A program made the position numbers and the translations under genes. A stretch of DNA of 34,743 nt, taken from positions 1-34,743 of the forward strand of contig DAIDIA010000061.1 in NCBI GenBank assembly GCA_027459565.1, given 5' to 3'. The notes beneath the pieces are model-generated. The model was not told the origin of the DNA. It did not search any database and saw only the letters and a program-made list of their open reading frames with translations. Numbering within the stretch: the stretch's first letter is position 1; each line of letters begins with the position of its first letter. This document shows, one piece after another, positions 15,296 through 22,716 of the stretch. This DNA comes from Acidimicrobiaceae bacterium. Lineage in GTDB: Bacteria; Actinomycetota; Acidimicrobiia; Acidimicrobiales; Bog-793.

Positions 15296-16882
15296 TTATT
15301 CGATGGGAATTGCGATCTCACCGATCTCGGACTGCGAGTGATGGGACTGCATCGGTTTCTTCGGAAGCAACAGCGCCAGTCCAAAAGCGATGATTGAGAC
15401 TGGTATCGAGGTGCGAAAGACAACATCCAGCGCGTTTGTGTAGCTGGAGGCGATGACATCGTGAATCGGCAACGGCAGCGCGTTCATCGCCCTCGGCGTC
15501 AAGGCCGAGGTATTGAGATGGCCCGTGTAGCCAATTGCACCGAGGTTTCGCTTGAGATTGCCAACGAGGATATTGGTGAAAATGGCCCCGAATATCGCAG
15601 TACCGAAGGAGCCACCGATTGATCGAAAGAAGGTGATCCCGGAGGTAGCGGCCCCGATCTCAGATGGTGGAACGGCGTTCTGGGTCGCGATCACGAGCAC
15701 CTGCAGCACACAGCCGAGCCCGATGCCGAACAGAAACATGAATGCATAGAACACGAGGTAGTTGGTGTGGGAGTTCAGCAGGGAGAAAAGACCAAGCCCG
15801 ACCGTCATGAGAACCGTGCCGATGATGGGAAATTTTCGATAGTGACCGGTTCGGGCGATGATCTGTCCCGACCAGACCGAAGTGCCGACGATACCGAGCA
15901 TCATCGGAAGGAGACGGAGACCCGAAGACGTCGGATCCACGCCACGCACAATCTGGAGAAAGACGGGAAGAAAAACGATGGACCCGAACATCGAGAATCC
16001 CATGACAAAACTGACTGCGCTTGACACCGCAAAGGAGCGATTGCGAAAGAGATGGAGCGAAAGCACCGGCTCGACAGCTCGACGCTCCGCGATCGCCCAG
16101 AGCACCGTGCACAGGACGCCACCGATTCCGAGAAGGTACATCGGTGTCGACCTCCAGGCGTAGGTGTTCCCTCCAAGACTCGTGAAGAGGACAAACGCCG
16201 TCGCGGCGAGGGCAATGAATGCGGTTCCGAGATAGTCGATCACGTGCGGATGCTTGGTAAGACGCCCCGGAACCAGCAGCGCCACGGCAATCACCGCGAC
16301 AATGCCGATGGGAATATTGATGTAGAAGATCCATCGCCACGTGAGATGGGTAACGAACACTCCACCGAGAAGCGGTCCAACGACGCTTGCGAGGCCCCAG
16401 ACGCCACCGAATATCCCCTGATACTTGCCTCGGTCGCGGGGAGGCACAATATCGGCAACGATCGAAAAACCCCCGACGAAAAGTCCACCGCTGCCAAGAC
16501 CCTGGATGGCTCGGAACACAATCAACTCGACCATCGAGTGGCTGAGTCCGGCAAGGACCGAGCCCGCAAGAAAGAGGAAGATTGACGCCTGAAAGAACTG
16601 CTTGCGTCCGTACTGGTCCCCAAGCTTGCCCCAAAGCGGAGTAGAGGCGGTCGAGGCAAGAAGGTAGGCGGTGACGACCCACGACAGATGCGAGGCGCCC
16701 TTGAGGTCCGCGACAATTGTCGGCAAGGCGGTCGAGACGATCGTCTGGTCGAGTGCGGCGAGAAACACACCGAGCATCAGAGCGCCCATGATGATGTGGC
16801 GGCGGCGAACCGTGACGTTGATCGGAGCCTCGCTGGGCATCTGGAAGCCCGTTGTCGAAACCGTGGTCACCTCGTTGGACAT
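15296..16882 (-). CDS. MFS multidrug exporter, EmrB/QacA type (14 TM)
   Basis: 528-aa drug:proton antiporter of the DHA2 family. Motif C-like and signature segments are visible: LAALDQTIVSTALPTIVADL in TM1, WVVTAYLLASTASTPLWGKL, then GKLGDQYGRK between TM2 and TM3 (motif A), and GLASVVGPLLGGVFV (motif C). Fourteen hydrophobic segments and the length fit EmrB/LfrA/Stp-like pumps. The start is placed at ATG 16880-16882, with AAAGGA 6 nt upstream, rather than the ATG two codons earlier that touches that site. No TetR regulator is adjacent. Two TTGACG copies 12 bp apart lie upstream (about 16896-16914) and could be regulatory. Substrates are unknown. Confidence 0.9.
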   Translation of the reverse strand: MSNEVTTVSTTGFQMPSEAPINVTVRRRHIIMGALMLGVFLAALDQTIVSTALPTIVADLKGASHLSWVVTAYLLASTASTPLWGKLGDQYGRKQFFQASIFLFLAGSVLAGLSHSMVELIVFRAIQGLGSGGLFVGGFSIVADIVPPRDRGKYQGIFGGVWGLASVVGPLLGGVFVTHLTWRWIFYINIPIGIVAVIAVALLVPGRLTKHPHVIDYLGTAFIALAATAFVLFTSLGGNTYAWRSTPMYLLGIGGVLCTVLWAIAERRAVEPVLSLHLFRNRSFAVSSAVSFVMGFSMFGSIVFLPVFLQIVRGVDPTSSGLRLLPMMLGIVGTSVWSGQIIARTGHYRKFPIIGTVLMTVGLGLFSLLNSHTNYLVFYAFMFLFGIGLGCVLQVLVIATQNAVPPSEIGAATSGITFFRSIGGSFGTAIFGAIFTNILVGNLKRNLGAIGYTGHLNTSALTPRAMNALPLPIHDVIASSYTNALDVVFRTSIPVSIIAFGLALLLPKKPMQSHHSQSEIGEIAIPIE

Positions 16883-16972
16883 CAGCATTCCTTTCAGAGA
16901 ATCGTCAACTCCGCGTCAAACACGAACAAAATGAAAGATAAATCGGGATCTGATCGAAGCTATTCGAGCAGA

Positions 16973-17848
16973 TCAGACTCTCTCGCCGCGTGGCTCTCGC
17001 CGACGATCTGGACGGCCAAAAAACACAAGAACCAAGACGACGACAACGAGAATCACGCCGAGCGTCCCACCAAGCATAGAGGCATGGTCTTGGACATATG
17101 TCGCAACGTGCGATTGAATCCTCTCCACGAAAACAAGCACGGGATTTGACCCGAGGGGATCGACGATCGCCGAGAACCAGTAGACCGTCATGTAGACGCC
17201 GACGGCGATCAGTATGACTCCGCCCAGAGGTCCCACGAAAGGGGAGAGGATCCGGAATCGTCGAACTGTCGCGAGTTCCGTGAGCGACATGACCAGCGCG
17301 ACGATCGTAAGCAACAGGCCCATCCCAAGGGCATAGGCGATAAACGTTTCGATTCCATGGACAAAGCCACGATGGGAAAACGACGATGCGACCCCGCCAA
17401 GGAATATCGGAAGCGAGCATCCGAGCGACGCGACGCCATAAGAGAGTCCAAACAGGCCAATGGCGAGTGGCCGTCGCTGTGCGAGCCCTGGCCGAATCTC
17501 GGGAAGATGGAAGTTCACGCGTCTACCGCTGAGCGTTGCGATGCCATACACGACGAGCGCGATTCCCATGAGTACAAGCGGGTAACGAGCCCATGAGGCC
17601 GTCAGGTTCGAGACCCCGGAAAGCCCCGCCTCGGTGAGAATTCCGATAAGACCAAACAGCAAGACGAACCCGCAGGTCGCGTAGGCGCCTGCCGACAGCC
17701 CTCGTCGGACCTTTGTGGCGACCGGGAGGGAAGCTGGTTCCTTTCCCTCAATGAATAACGAGAGATAGACCGGCAGAAGGGGAAACCCGCAGGGATTGAC
17801 CGCAGCGACAAGTCCAAGCGTGAAGGGGTAGAGGAGCCAGCTATTCAT
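16973..17848 (-). CDS. CcdA/DsbD-type membrane thiol-electron transporter
   Basis: 291-aa protein with about seven membrane segments. It has the two conserved Cys-Pro type sites of the CcdA family: AAVNPCGFPLLPVYL near the N-terminus and SLGCSLPIFLGG in the fourth or fifth segment. CcdA passes reducing equivalents from cytoplasmic thioredoxin to extracytoplasmic thioredoxin-like proteins, for cytochrome c maturation or related uses. No cytochrome c assembly gene (resB, resC, thioredoxin-like) lies nearby, so a different partner, such as metal or redox stress proteins, is possible. The ATG at 17846-17848 lacks a clear ribosome site. The C-terminus is strongly basic (RPDRRREPRGERV). Confidence 0.82.
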   Translation of the reverse strand: MNSWLLYPFTLGLVAAVNPCGFPLLPVYLSLFIEGKEPASLPVATKVRRGLSAGAYATCGFVLLFGLIGILTEAGLSGVSNLTASWARYPLVLMGIALVVYGIATLSGRRVNFHLPEIRPGLAQRRPLAIGLFGLSYGVASLGCSLPIFLGGVASSFSHRGFVHGIETFIAYALGMGLLLTIVALVMSLTELATVRRFRILSPFVGPLGGVILIAVGVYMTVYWFSAIVDPLGSNPVLVFVERIQSHVATYVQDHASMLGGTLGVILVVVVLVLVFFGRPDRRREPRGERV

Positions 17849-17861
17849 CGGGAGTGGGGCT

Positions 17862-17874
17862 CATTTGCCAAATG
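17862..17874. promoter_or_regulatory. CATTTG-C-CAAATG palindrome upstream of the CcdA gene
   Basis: Perfect 6-1-6 inverted repeat 13 bp before the CcdA-like start codon, in the 119-bp gap after the second aldolase gene. It is a candidate operator, with no regulator gene beside it. Confidence 0.3.
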
Positions 17875-17967
17875 CGAGAGTCGCCGGGACGCGAAGGCGC
17901 TGATGTCCACAGCACGATGATATGTCTCGAGGGATCGCTTTCCTTGCGCGGAAGGTATCGACCACGG

Positions 17968-18753
17968 TCACTGGCGATAGGTGGGATCCTTCTCATCGAC
18001 CTCGCGTCTCAACGCCTCAAAGACTCTCACTCCGGCGCGGTCGGATGCCATCTGATTTTGGAAATCCGCGGACGACCGGTCACGCGCTTCCTGGGTGACA
18101 GTGACGATTGGAGAGCCGGTCCCAAGCATGGTGACCTGAAGCTCACAGGCCCGTTCAACTGTCCAGAGGCGAAAGAAGGCGGAGGCCAGCGTCGATCCCG
18201 TCGTCAGGAGGCCATGGTTGCGAAGGACAAGGATGTTGCGGTCACCGAGGTCGTCGACAAGACGTTTTTGCTCGCCGATCTCGAGGGTGATTCCCTCAAA
18301 ATCGTGATAGCTCACCTGATCCGCAAGCATCGCTGAGTAGAAGTTGTTGCCATCCAACCCACTTTGGAGGCCCGCGACCGCGGAACCTGCGGTCGTATGC
18401 GTGTGCATGACCGCATGGACGTCTGCTCGAGCCCGATGGATCGCGGTGTGGATGATCGAACCCGCCGGATTCACCGGCCAGTCACTCTTTCCGACCAGAT
18501 TTCCGTCGAGATCGATCTTGATGAGGTTCGAGGCGGTCACCTCCCGGTAGTGAAGTCCGAACGGGTTGATCAACAGATTCGGCGTACTCCCCGGAACTCG
18601 CACCGAGATGTGATTGAAGATCAGTTCGGTCCAGCCCAGAAGATCGAATATCCGATAGCACGCCGCGAGTTCAACCCGAAGCGACCACTCTTGATCAGAT
18701 ATCGAGGCGTAGGGACTTTTACCGGCCGTCGAAACAGGCTGCGTGAGCTGCAC
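17968..18753 (-). CDS. Second class II aldolase/adducin family protein (261 aa)
   Basis: Same fold as the protein at 1571-2332. GWTELIFNHISVRVPG forms the phosphate-binding region, VMHTHTTAGSAVAGLQ holds two of the zinc-binding His, and VLRNHGLLTTGSTLASAF holds the third. The general plan and length match; the two are clearly different in sequence, so they are old paralogs or separately acquired. Members with this sequence style are often annotated as aldolase II superfamily proteins with no tested substrate. The GTG start at 18751-18753 follows GAGGAGGATGATCT. A regulatory inverted repeat lies about 115 bp upstream. It is separated from the permease gene by 250 bp and probably has its own promoter. 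Confidence 0.85.
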   Translation of the reverse strand: MQLTQPVSTAGKSPYASISDQEWSLRVELAACYRIFDLLGWTELIFNHISVRVPGSTPNLLINPFGLHYREVTASNLIKIDLDGNLVGKSDWPVNPAGSIIHTAIHRARADVHAVMHTHTTAGSAVAGLQSGLDGNNFYSAMLADQVSYHDFEGITLEIGEQKRLVDDLGDRNILVLRNHGLLTTGSTLASAFFRLWTVERACELQVTMLGTGSPIVTVTQEARDRSSADFQNQMASDRAGVRVFEALRREVDEKDPTYRQ

Positions 18754-18868
18754 AGATCATCCTCCTCGTCAGAAGCTTCAGCCTTCATATCACGTGCATT
18801 CCATCGTGCAATTCGGGTAACGCCTGGTCCATGGAAGCGGGTCGACTCGATCGAGAGAACAATATTAC

Positions 18869-18891
18869 ATAACGAACCTTATAGGCGTTAT
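18869..18891. promoter_or_regulatory. ATAACG-N11-CGTTAT inverted repeat (operator candidate)
   Basis: Perfect 6-bp arms, extendable to 8 bp with one mismatch, in an AT-rich patch 116 bp upstream of the second aldolase gene. The centre contains CCTATAAG on the minus strand, a plausible -10 region. The spacing resembles GntR/TetR-type sites, but no such regulator gene is near. Confidence 0.4.
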
Positions 18892-19003
18892 ATCGGAAGG
18901 GCATTCCATTGTGCGACAGCCCTGGTTGGACTCAATTCGCTGTTCACGAGAGCCTCCTGACGCGAGACCGCTTTGATCCTGCGCGCAACGTGGCAGCCCG
19001 CCA

Positions 19004-20527
19004 TCAAATGGTTGCGGGGAGATACCGCTCCGGATCTGCGTCGAACGCGAGCGCACATCCGGTGTTGCAGAACCAATAGTCCACGCCGTTGTAAGTCCGG
19101 TGTGCCGCCGCACTTTCGGGATCAACCGTCATGTGACAGACGGGATCTACGGATGACTGCCCGGCAGACGAGCCACCAGAGTCATCCGCTGTACCTGCTG
19201 GGACGTCCATCCCGGGGTGGGAGGCTCCTGCATCAAGGTAGCGGTGCGGATCCCGCTGGAAGCGGTCCTTGCAACGGTCCGAGCAGAAGTAGTACTCAAG
19301 TCCCCCGAACTTGACGTGCGCGGGGGCCTTGTCGCGTTCGACCTGCATTCCGCACACGGGGTCGATCGCGTAGGCGCCACCCCCGCCAAATCTCCTTCGA
19401 TTCCTCGCGAGCCACCAAACCATGACAGCAACAAGAATAAATACAAAATCGAGATACGTGGTGTAATTCCATGCGAAATGCGAGGTCATGGTCTTCGCGC
19501 CGGATCTGACCGGCACATGGTAGAAAAGGCCGAAGAGCCCCTCGGTGGCGAGACCCGAGACCACCATGACCGGATAGAACAGCGCCACAATCCGAAGCGT
19601 CAGCGGCCACCCGTAAAGTCTCCGGTAGACCAGGATCAACGGCATCGAGATGAGATCGGCAAAGATGAACGCGATGACGCCTCCGAAACTTATCCCGCCA
19701 TTCCAGAGCGCAGCGGCCAACGGAACATTGCCGATCGAACAGACCCAACTGATCATTGCAACGATGGGACCAACGGCGGCGTTCTCGAATGTTGTCAGAC
19801 CGCCATGCCCATGGAGGAAGAGACTGTTCCAAAAATGCACCGGAACGAGCGCTGCGAGGAACCCCGCGACCAGATAGCCGATTGCGAGCTCCTTTCTCAG
19901 CATGGTGACGTCAGAGATCGCGTATTGAGCTGCATCGGCCAACGCCGCACGAGTCGTGCGCTCGTGATGCGGTGACTCTTCCTCGATGTGGGTTTGCTCC
20001 CCCGGCCGCGACGGTTGACAACTCGGATCCCCAAGTGCGTGGGAACTCTCAAGATCGAGACGCCGCTTCGCTGCCTCGAGCAGTGGCCGGGAAAAGACCA
20101 TCCCTCCAAGGAGAGCAATGAGAACAATCATGATGGGTCCACCGACGAACTCTCCGACGGCAAACTGCCAACCGAGAAGCACGACGAGGACAACCCCGAG
20201 TTCGACCACGAGATTTGTCGATGCGATCATGAAGATCATGGCCGCGGTGAAGTCCGCTCCCTTGCTGAAAAGCGATTTCGCCATAGCCGACGCCGCATAA
20301 GAGCAGCTTGAGGAGACGACTCCGTAGGCAGAGGCACGGGCCACCGATGCCGCTCCGTGGTCTCCGAGCCGCTGTTGCATCTTGTCACGAGAGACGAAAG
20401 ACTGCACGACTCCCGAGAGGGAGAACCCGAGCACCAGCGCCCAGAGGCTCTCCCAAAACATGTAGAAGGCCTCTCGGAGGCCATGGGCTAGCCCACTGAA
20501 GAACGCAAGCGTTGCAAAGAGCTGCAT
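19004..20527 (-). CDS. ArsP-like permease fused to two YHS domains
   Basis: 507-aa membrane protein. Residues 1-395 match the permease family once called DUF318 (ArsP-type): ESLWALVLGFSLSGVVQSFV, SSSCSYAASAMAKSLFSKGAD, VVELGVVLVVLLGW, and in the second half ISWVCSIGNVPLAAALWNGG and FADLISMPLILVYRR. Residues about 410-455 and 465-507 are two YHS (TRASH-like) metal-binding domains, each with DPVC, a YxFC or YWFC Cys and a final Cys (DPVCGMQVE..YFCSDRC; DPVCHMTVD..WFCNTGC). ArsP relatives export organic arsenicals; YHS domains bind heavy metals. Substrate is therefore a metal or metalloid by inference. Start ATG overlaps the HTH gene stop by one base (TGATG), with GCGAGGT upstream, so the two form an operon. 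A charged linker (about 160-205) splits the permease halves. Confidence 0.85.
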   Translation of the reverse strand: MQLFATLAFFSGLAHGLREAFYMFWESLWALVLGFSLSGVVQSFVSRDKMQQRLGDHGAASVARASAYGVVSSSCSYAASAMAKSLFSKGADFTAAMIFMIASTNLVVELGVVLVVLLGWQFAVGEFVGGPIMIVLIALLGGMVFSRPLLEAAKRRLDLESSHALGDPSCQPSRPGEQTHIEEESPHHERTTRAALADAAQYAISDVTMLRKELAIGYLVAGFLAALVPVHFWNSLFLHGHGGLTTFENAAVGPIVAMISWVCSIGNVPLAAALWNGGISFGGVIAFIFADLISMPLILVYRRLYGWPLTLRIVALFYPVMVVSGLATEGLFGLFYHVPVRSGAKTMTSHFAWNYTTYLDFVFILVAVMVWWLARNRRRFGGGGAYAIDPVCGMQVERDKAPAHVKFGGLEYYFCSDRCKDRFQRDPHRYLDAGASHPGMDVPAGTADDSGGSSAGQSSVDPVCHMTVDPESAAAHRTYNGVDYWFCNTGCALAFDADPERYLPATI

Positions 20528-21273
20528 CAGTTGACCTCGCCCTCCCCTCTCGCGTCGCCTTCCTCAGGTCCGTCCGATTGCACGTCGAGATTACCGGCCC
20601 GAGGTGGCCACAGAACCCCGAGTCGCGGACTCTCGATTCGCTGTTCACGACAGTCCAGATAGGCAACGGAGCCCCACACGTGGCGGTCGATCTCGATATC
20701 AAAGGGCCAGCAGCTGTCGTCAATTACGCCAAGATACAGATTCGGCTGGAATGCATCGGGAACGGCAAGGCTCGCATCCAAGAATGCCTCCTCGAGACTC
20801 CGTGGAACGTAGAAGGTCGCCGGTCCGTCGAGATCCCCAACCTCGAGATATTGCGCGACGGCCGCGCCCCCACCGATGACCCACCGGCGGTCTTCTCGAA
20901 GACGCCTGATCGCGGACGACGTGGCGCTGCAGGCTCTAAACGAAGCCCGACCTTTGAGTCGATGACAGAGTTGCGCGTGATCTCTGGTCGCGTACTCGGC
21001 AAGACGAGCCCGCTCCTGGCGATGGAGGGACCGCGACTGCGGGCGTCCCTCCCAGTCCCCGAGCAACGCCCATACAAGACGCTGGCTGAGGGGCCGACCG
21101 GAATAGGTTTCACGAAGCGTGGTCGTGCGCATCGAATCTTCGTCCACGAACCATTGATGCCCTATCCGAGTCGCTGGCAACGCGCCAGACCTGATAAGGG
21201 CGCGGACGTGCGCGGGGCTGCAACCAAGATACGCTGCCGCCTCAGGTACGGGCACTACCGACTCCAAATTCAT
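20527..21273 (-). CDS. HTH protein with AbiEi-like C-terminal region; likely operon regulator
   Basis: 248-aa protein. Residues about 5-50 are an excisionase/MerR-type winged HTH (VPEAAAYLGCSPAHVRALIR, then GHQWFVDEDSM). The middle (RPLSQRLVWALLGDWEGRP) and the end (RRWVIGGGAAVAQYLEV, NLYLGVIDDSCWPF) resemble, from memory, HTH proteins of actinobacteria that pair with AbiEii-type nucleotidyltransferase toxins; this is unverified, and no toxin gene is adjacent. Instead its stop overlaps the YHS-permease start. ATG 21271-21273 is the start because a TATAGT box ends 6 nt before it, without a ribosome site; the in-frame GTG at 21279 abuts that box. The 13-bp inverted repeat covering the promoter suggests self-repression together with the permease. 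Confidence 0.72.
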   Translation of the reverse strand: MNLESVVPVPEAAAYLGCSPAHVRALIRSGALPATRIGHQWFVDEDSMRTTTLRETYSGRPLSQRLVWALLGDWEGRPQSRSLHRQERARLAEYATRDHAQLCHRLKGRASFRACSATSSAIRRLREDRRWVIGGGAAVAQYLEVGDLDGPATFYVPRSLEEAFLDASLAVPDAFQPNLYLGVIDDSCWPFDIEIDRHVWGSVAYLDCREQRIESPRLGVLWPPRAGNLDVQSDGPEEGDARGEGEVN

Positions 21274-21313
21274 CGTCACACTATAGTACGATCAAGATGC
21301 CTATAGTGTGACG
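21274..21313. promoter_or_regulatory. Perfect 13-bp inverted repeat over the HTH gene promoter
   Basis: CGTCACACTATAG (21274-21286) and CTATAGTGTGACG (21301-21313) are exact reverse complements separated by 14 bp. The minus-strand copy carries the TATAGT -10 box (21280-21285) placed 6 nt before the HTH start codon; the other arm would cover the -35 area. Centre-to-centre distance is 27 bp, about 2.5 turns. This is a strong autoregulatory operator candidate. Confidence 0.75.
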
Positions 21314-21358
21314 GTACCGCTCAGCCTGGTTCTCCCTGATCGCTCACGTCGCCCAAGG

Positions 21359-22573
21359 TCATTTCTCGGAGTAGACAGACTCCGGCATCTCGGACTTGAG
21401 GCCCTCCTTTGCGAGCTCTGACTCAAACATCTTGCGAACAAAGGGATCCTCCTCCCCGTATGCGATCGAGCTACCCCCCTCCCCAATGTTGAGATTGCCG
21501 CTCGTGATCTGCTTGGACTCGTCCCCATCATCTCGACCCATCGACCCACGGATGTTTGTTGGGCCGCCCCAGTAATTGATGACGCGAAACGGCTCCTTCG
21601 AAACGTTGAAGTGCTGATGGAACCACATGCCTCCCCCGGGTGCGGCAGCCACCAAACCGCCTTGGGTGTAGTGGATCGTTCGCACCTGATCTCCGTTTCC
21701 GTCCTTCCAGGGCGTCATTCCAAGTTCGCGGGGCCAGTTGAAGGTGTAACCGCGGCCGCGAAGGCAGACGAGGACTGCACCCGCAGCATGCCAGTGAGCC
21801 CGCGAGTAGCGACCCGGCGGATACTGCGAGATGAATCCGCAGTGGTCGTACTCGAACCCCCGGAAACCGGGTTGGATCCGCCGATAACCCGGGAGGCGCT
21901 GATTATCGAGGGGAAGGTCTGCGTTGATGATGTCCGGGAAGAAGTTGGTCCTCGCCTGGGCTCGCTGGTTGACCGGAACCTTGTAGAGCTTGTCGTCGTA
22001 TCTATAGAAGTCTTCATCTTCGGAATAGTGAGCCTTGAAGATGTAGTCATTGTCAAAGATGAAGTCTTGGTCGCGATGAATATTCCAGATCGGAGGGGCA
22101 TTCGTGGTGGCGATAATCACGACCCGCTGATTTGTGGCGTTCACCAGGCGGTGCATGATGTTCGGTGGAAAGTACATCAGCGAACCGGGCTGCCACTCGG
22201 TGATGCGTCTGTCTGTCGACCCCTTGACCCAGGTCTCGGTCGTGCCGCGACCCTCGATCACGAGATAGAACTCATGGTAGAGGTGACGTTCCGGGTTGAG
22301 CACTCCGCCGCCGGGGATCTCGAGTACATACATGCCCTTAATTCCGTCATTCCCATCGAGGTACAGATACGCACCGCGCGCGCCCATTCGGTCCCAATCC
22401 CCAAGGTCGAGATCGCGCACGTTGCTCACACCGATTCCTGTGTAGATCGGAATCCCTTCGGTTTCAATGAACTCGCGGTACGGAGTCTTCACCCGATCCC
22501 AGGTACGCAACCCCGCCCGATCCCGATCCTCTGACGTGGGCGGGGTAAACAGTTCCTTATTGAGCTCTTCCAT
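21359..22573 (-). CDS. Two-domain cupin protein, unknown substrate
   Basis: 404-aa bicupin. The first cupin contains PGGGVLNPERHLYHEFYLVI followed by GTTETW and PPNIMHRLVNATN; the second contains GRYSRAHWHAAGAVLVCLRG and a closing HQHFNVSKEPFRVIN. His and Glu residues in the order H..H.E..H in each are typical metal ligands (usually Fe or Mn) of dioxygenases, isomerases or decarboxylases. Length and domain spacing resemble gentisate-type or quercetinase-type bicupins, but I cannot pick a substrate. ATG 22571-22573 follows GAGGAGAGG, a strong ribosome site. It runs toward the HTH gene, 79 bp away across the operator, and is transcribed separately from the ABC exporter upstream by a 143-bp gap. 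It has no signal peptide. Confidence 0.75.
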   Translation of the reverse strand: MEELNKELFTPPTSEDRDRAGLRTWDRVKTPYREFIETEGIPIYTGIGVSNVRDLDLGDWDRMGARGAYLYLDGNDGIKGMYVLEIPGGGVLNPERHLYHEFYLVIEGRGTTETWVKGSTDRRITEWQPGSLMYFPPNIMHRLVNATNQRVVIIATTNAPPIWNIHRDQDFIFDNDYIFKAHYSEDEDFYRYDDKLYKVPVNQRAQARTNFFPDIINADLPLDNQRLPGYRRIQPGFRGFEYDHCGFISQYPPGRYSRAHWHAAGAVLVCLRGRGYTFNWPRELGMTPWKDGNGDQVRTIHYTQGGLVAAAPGGGMWFHQHFNVSKEPFRVINYWGGPTNIRGSMGRDDGDESKQITSGNLNIGEGGSSIAYGEEDPFVRKMFESELAKEGLKSEMPESVYSEK

Positions 22574-22716
22574 GGCCTCTCCTCAAACCTTCCAAATGCT
22601 CTCAGAGTCGCTGGGGGCAAGTACTTAGAGCATAGAACTATTAGATACCCCAACCCAATTCAAGTACAAGCCTGCATCGAAACTCCGAATGCCCGGATCG
22701 CGACGTGAGCGGCGTC

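Noticed and set aside
18935..20650. A 15-base identical stretch (ATTCGCTGTTCACGA) at 18935-18949 and 20636-20650
   Set aside because: One copy is coding (HTH gene), the other intergenic. A single 15-base match is expected about once by chance in a window of this size, and the flanks diverge quickly, so it was not called a repeat or attachment site.
20527..21273. Type IV toxin-antitoxin system (AbiEi-like antitoxin)
   Set aside because: The HTH protein's C-terminus has some resemblance, but no nucleotidyltransferase toxin gene lies next to it; the neighbour is a permease. Called a likely regulator instead.
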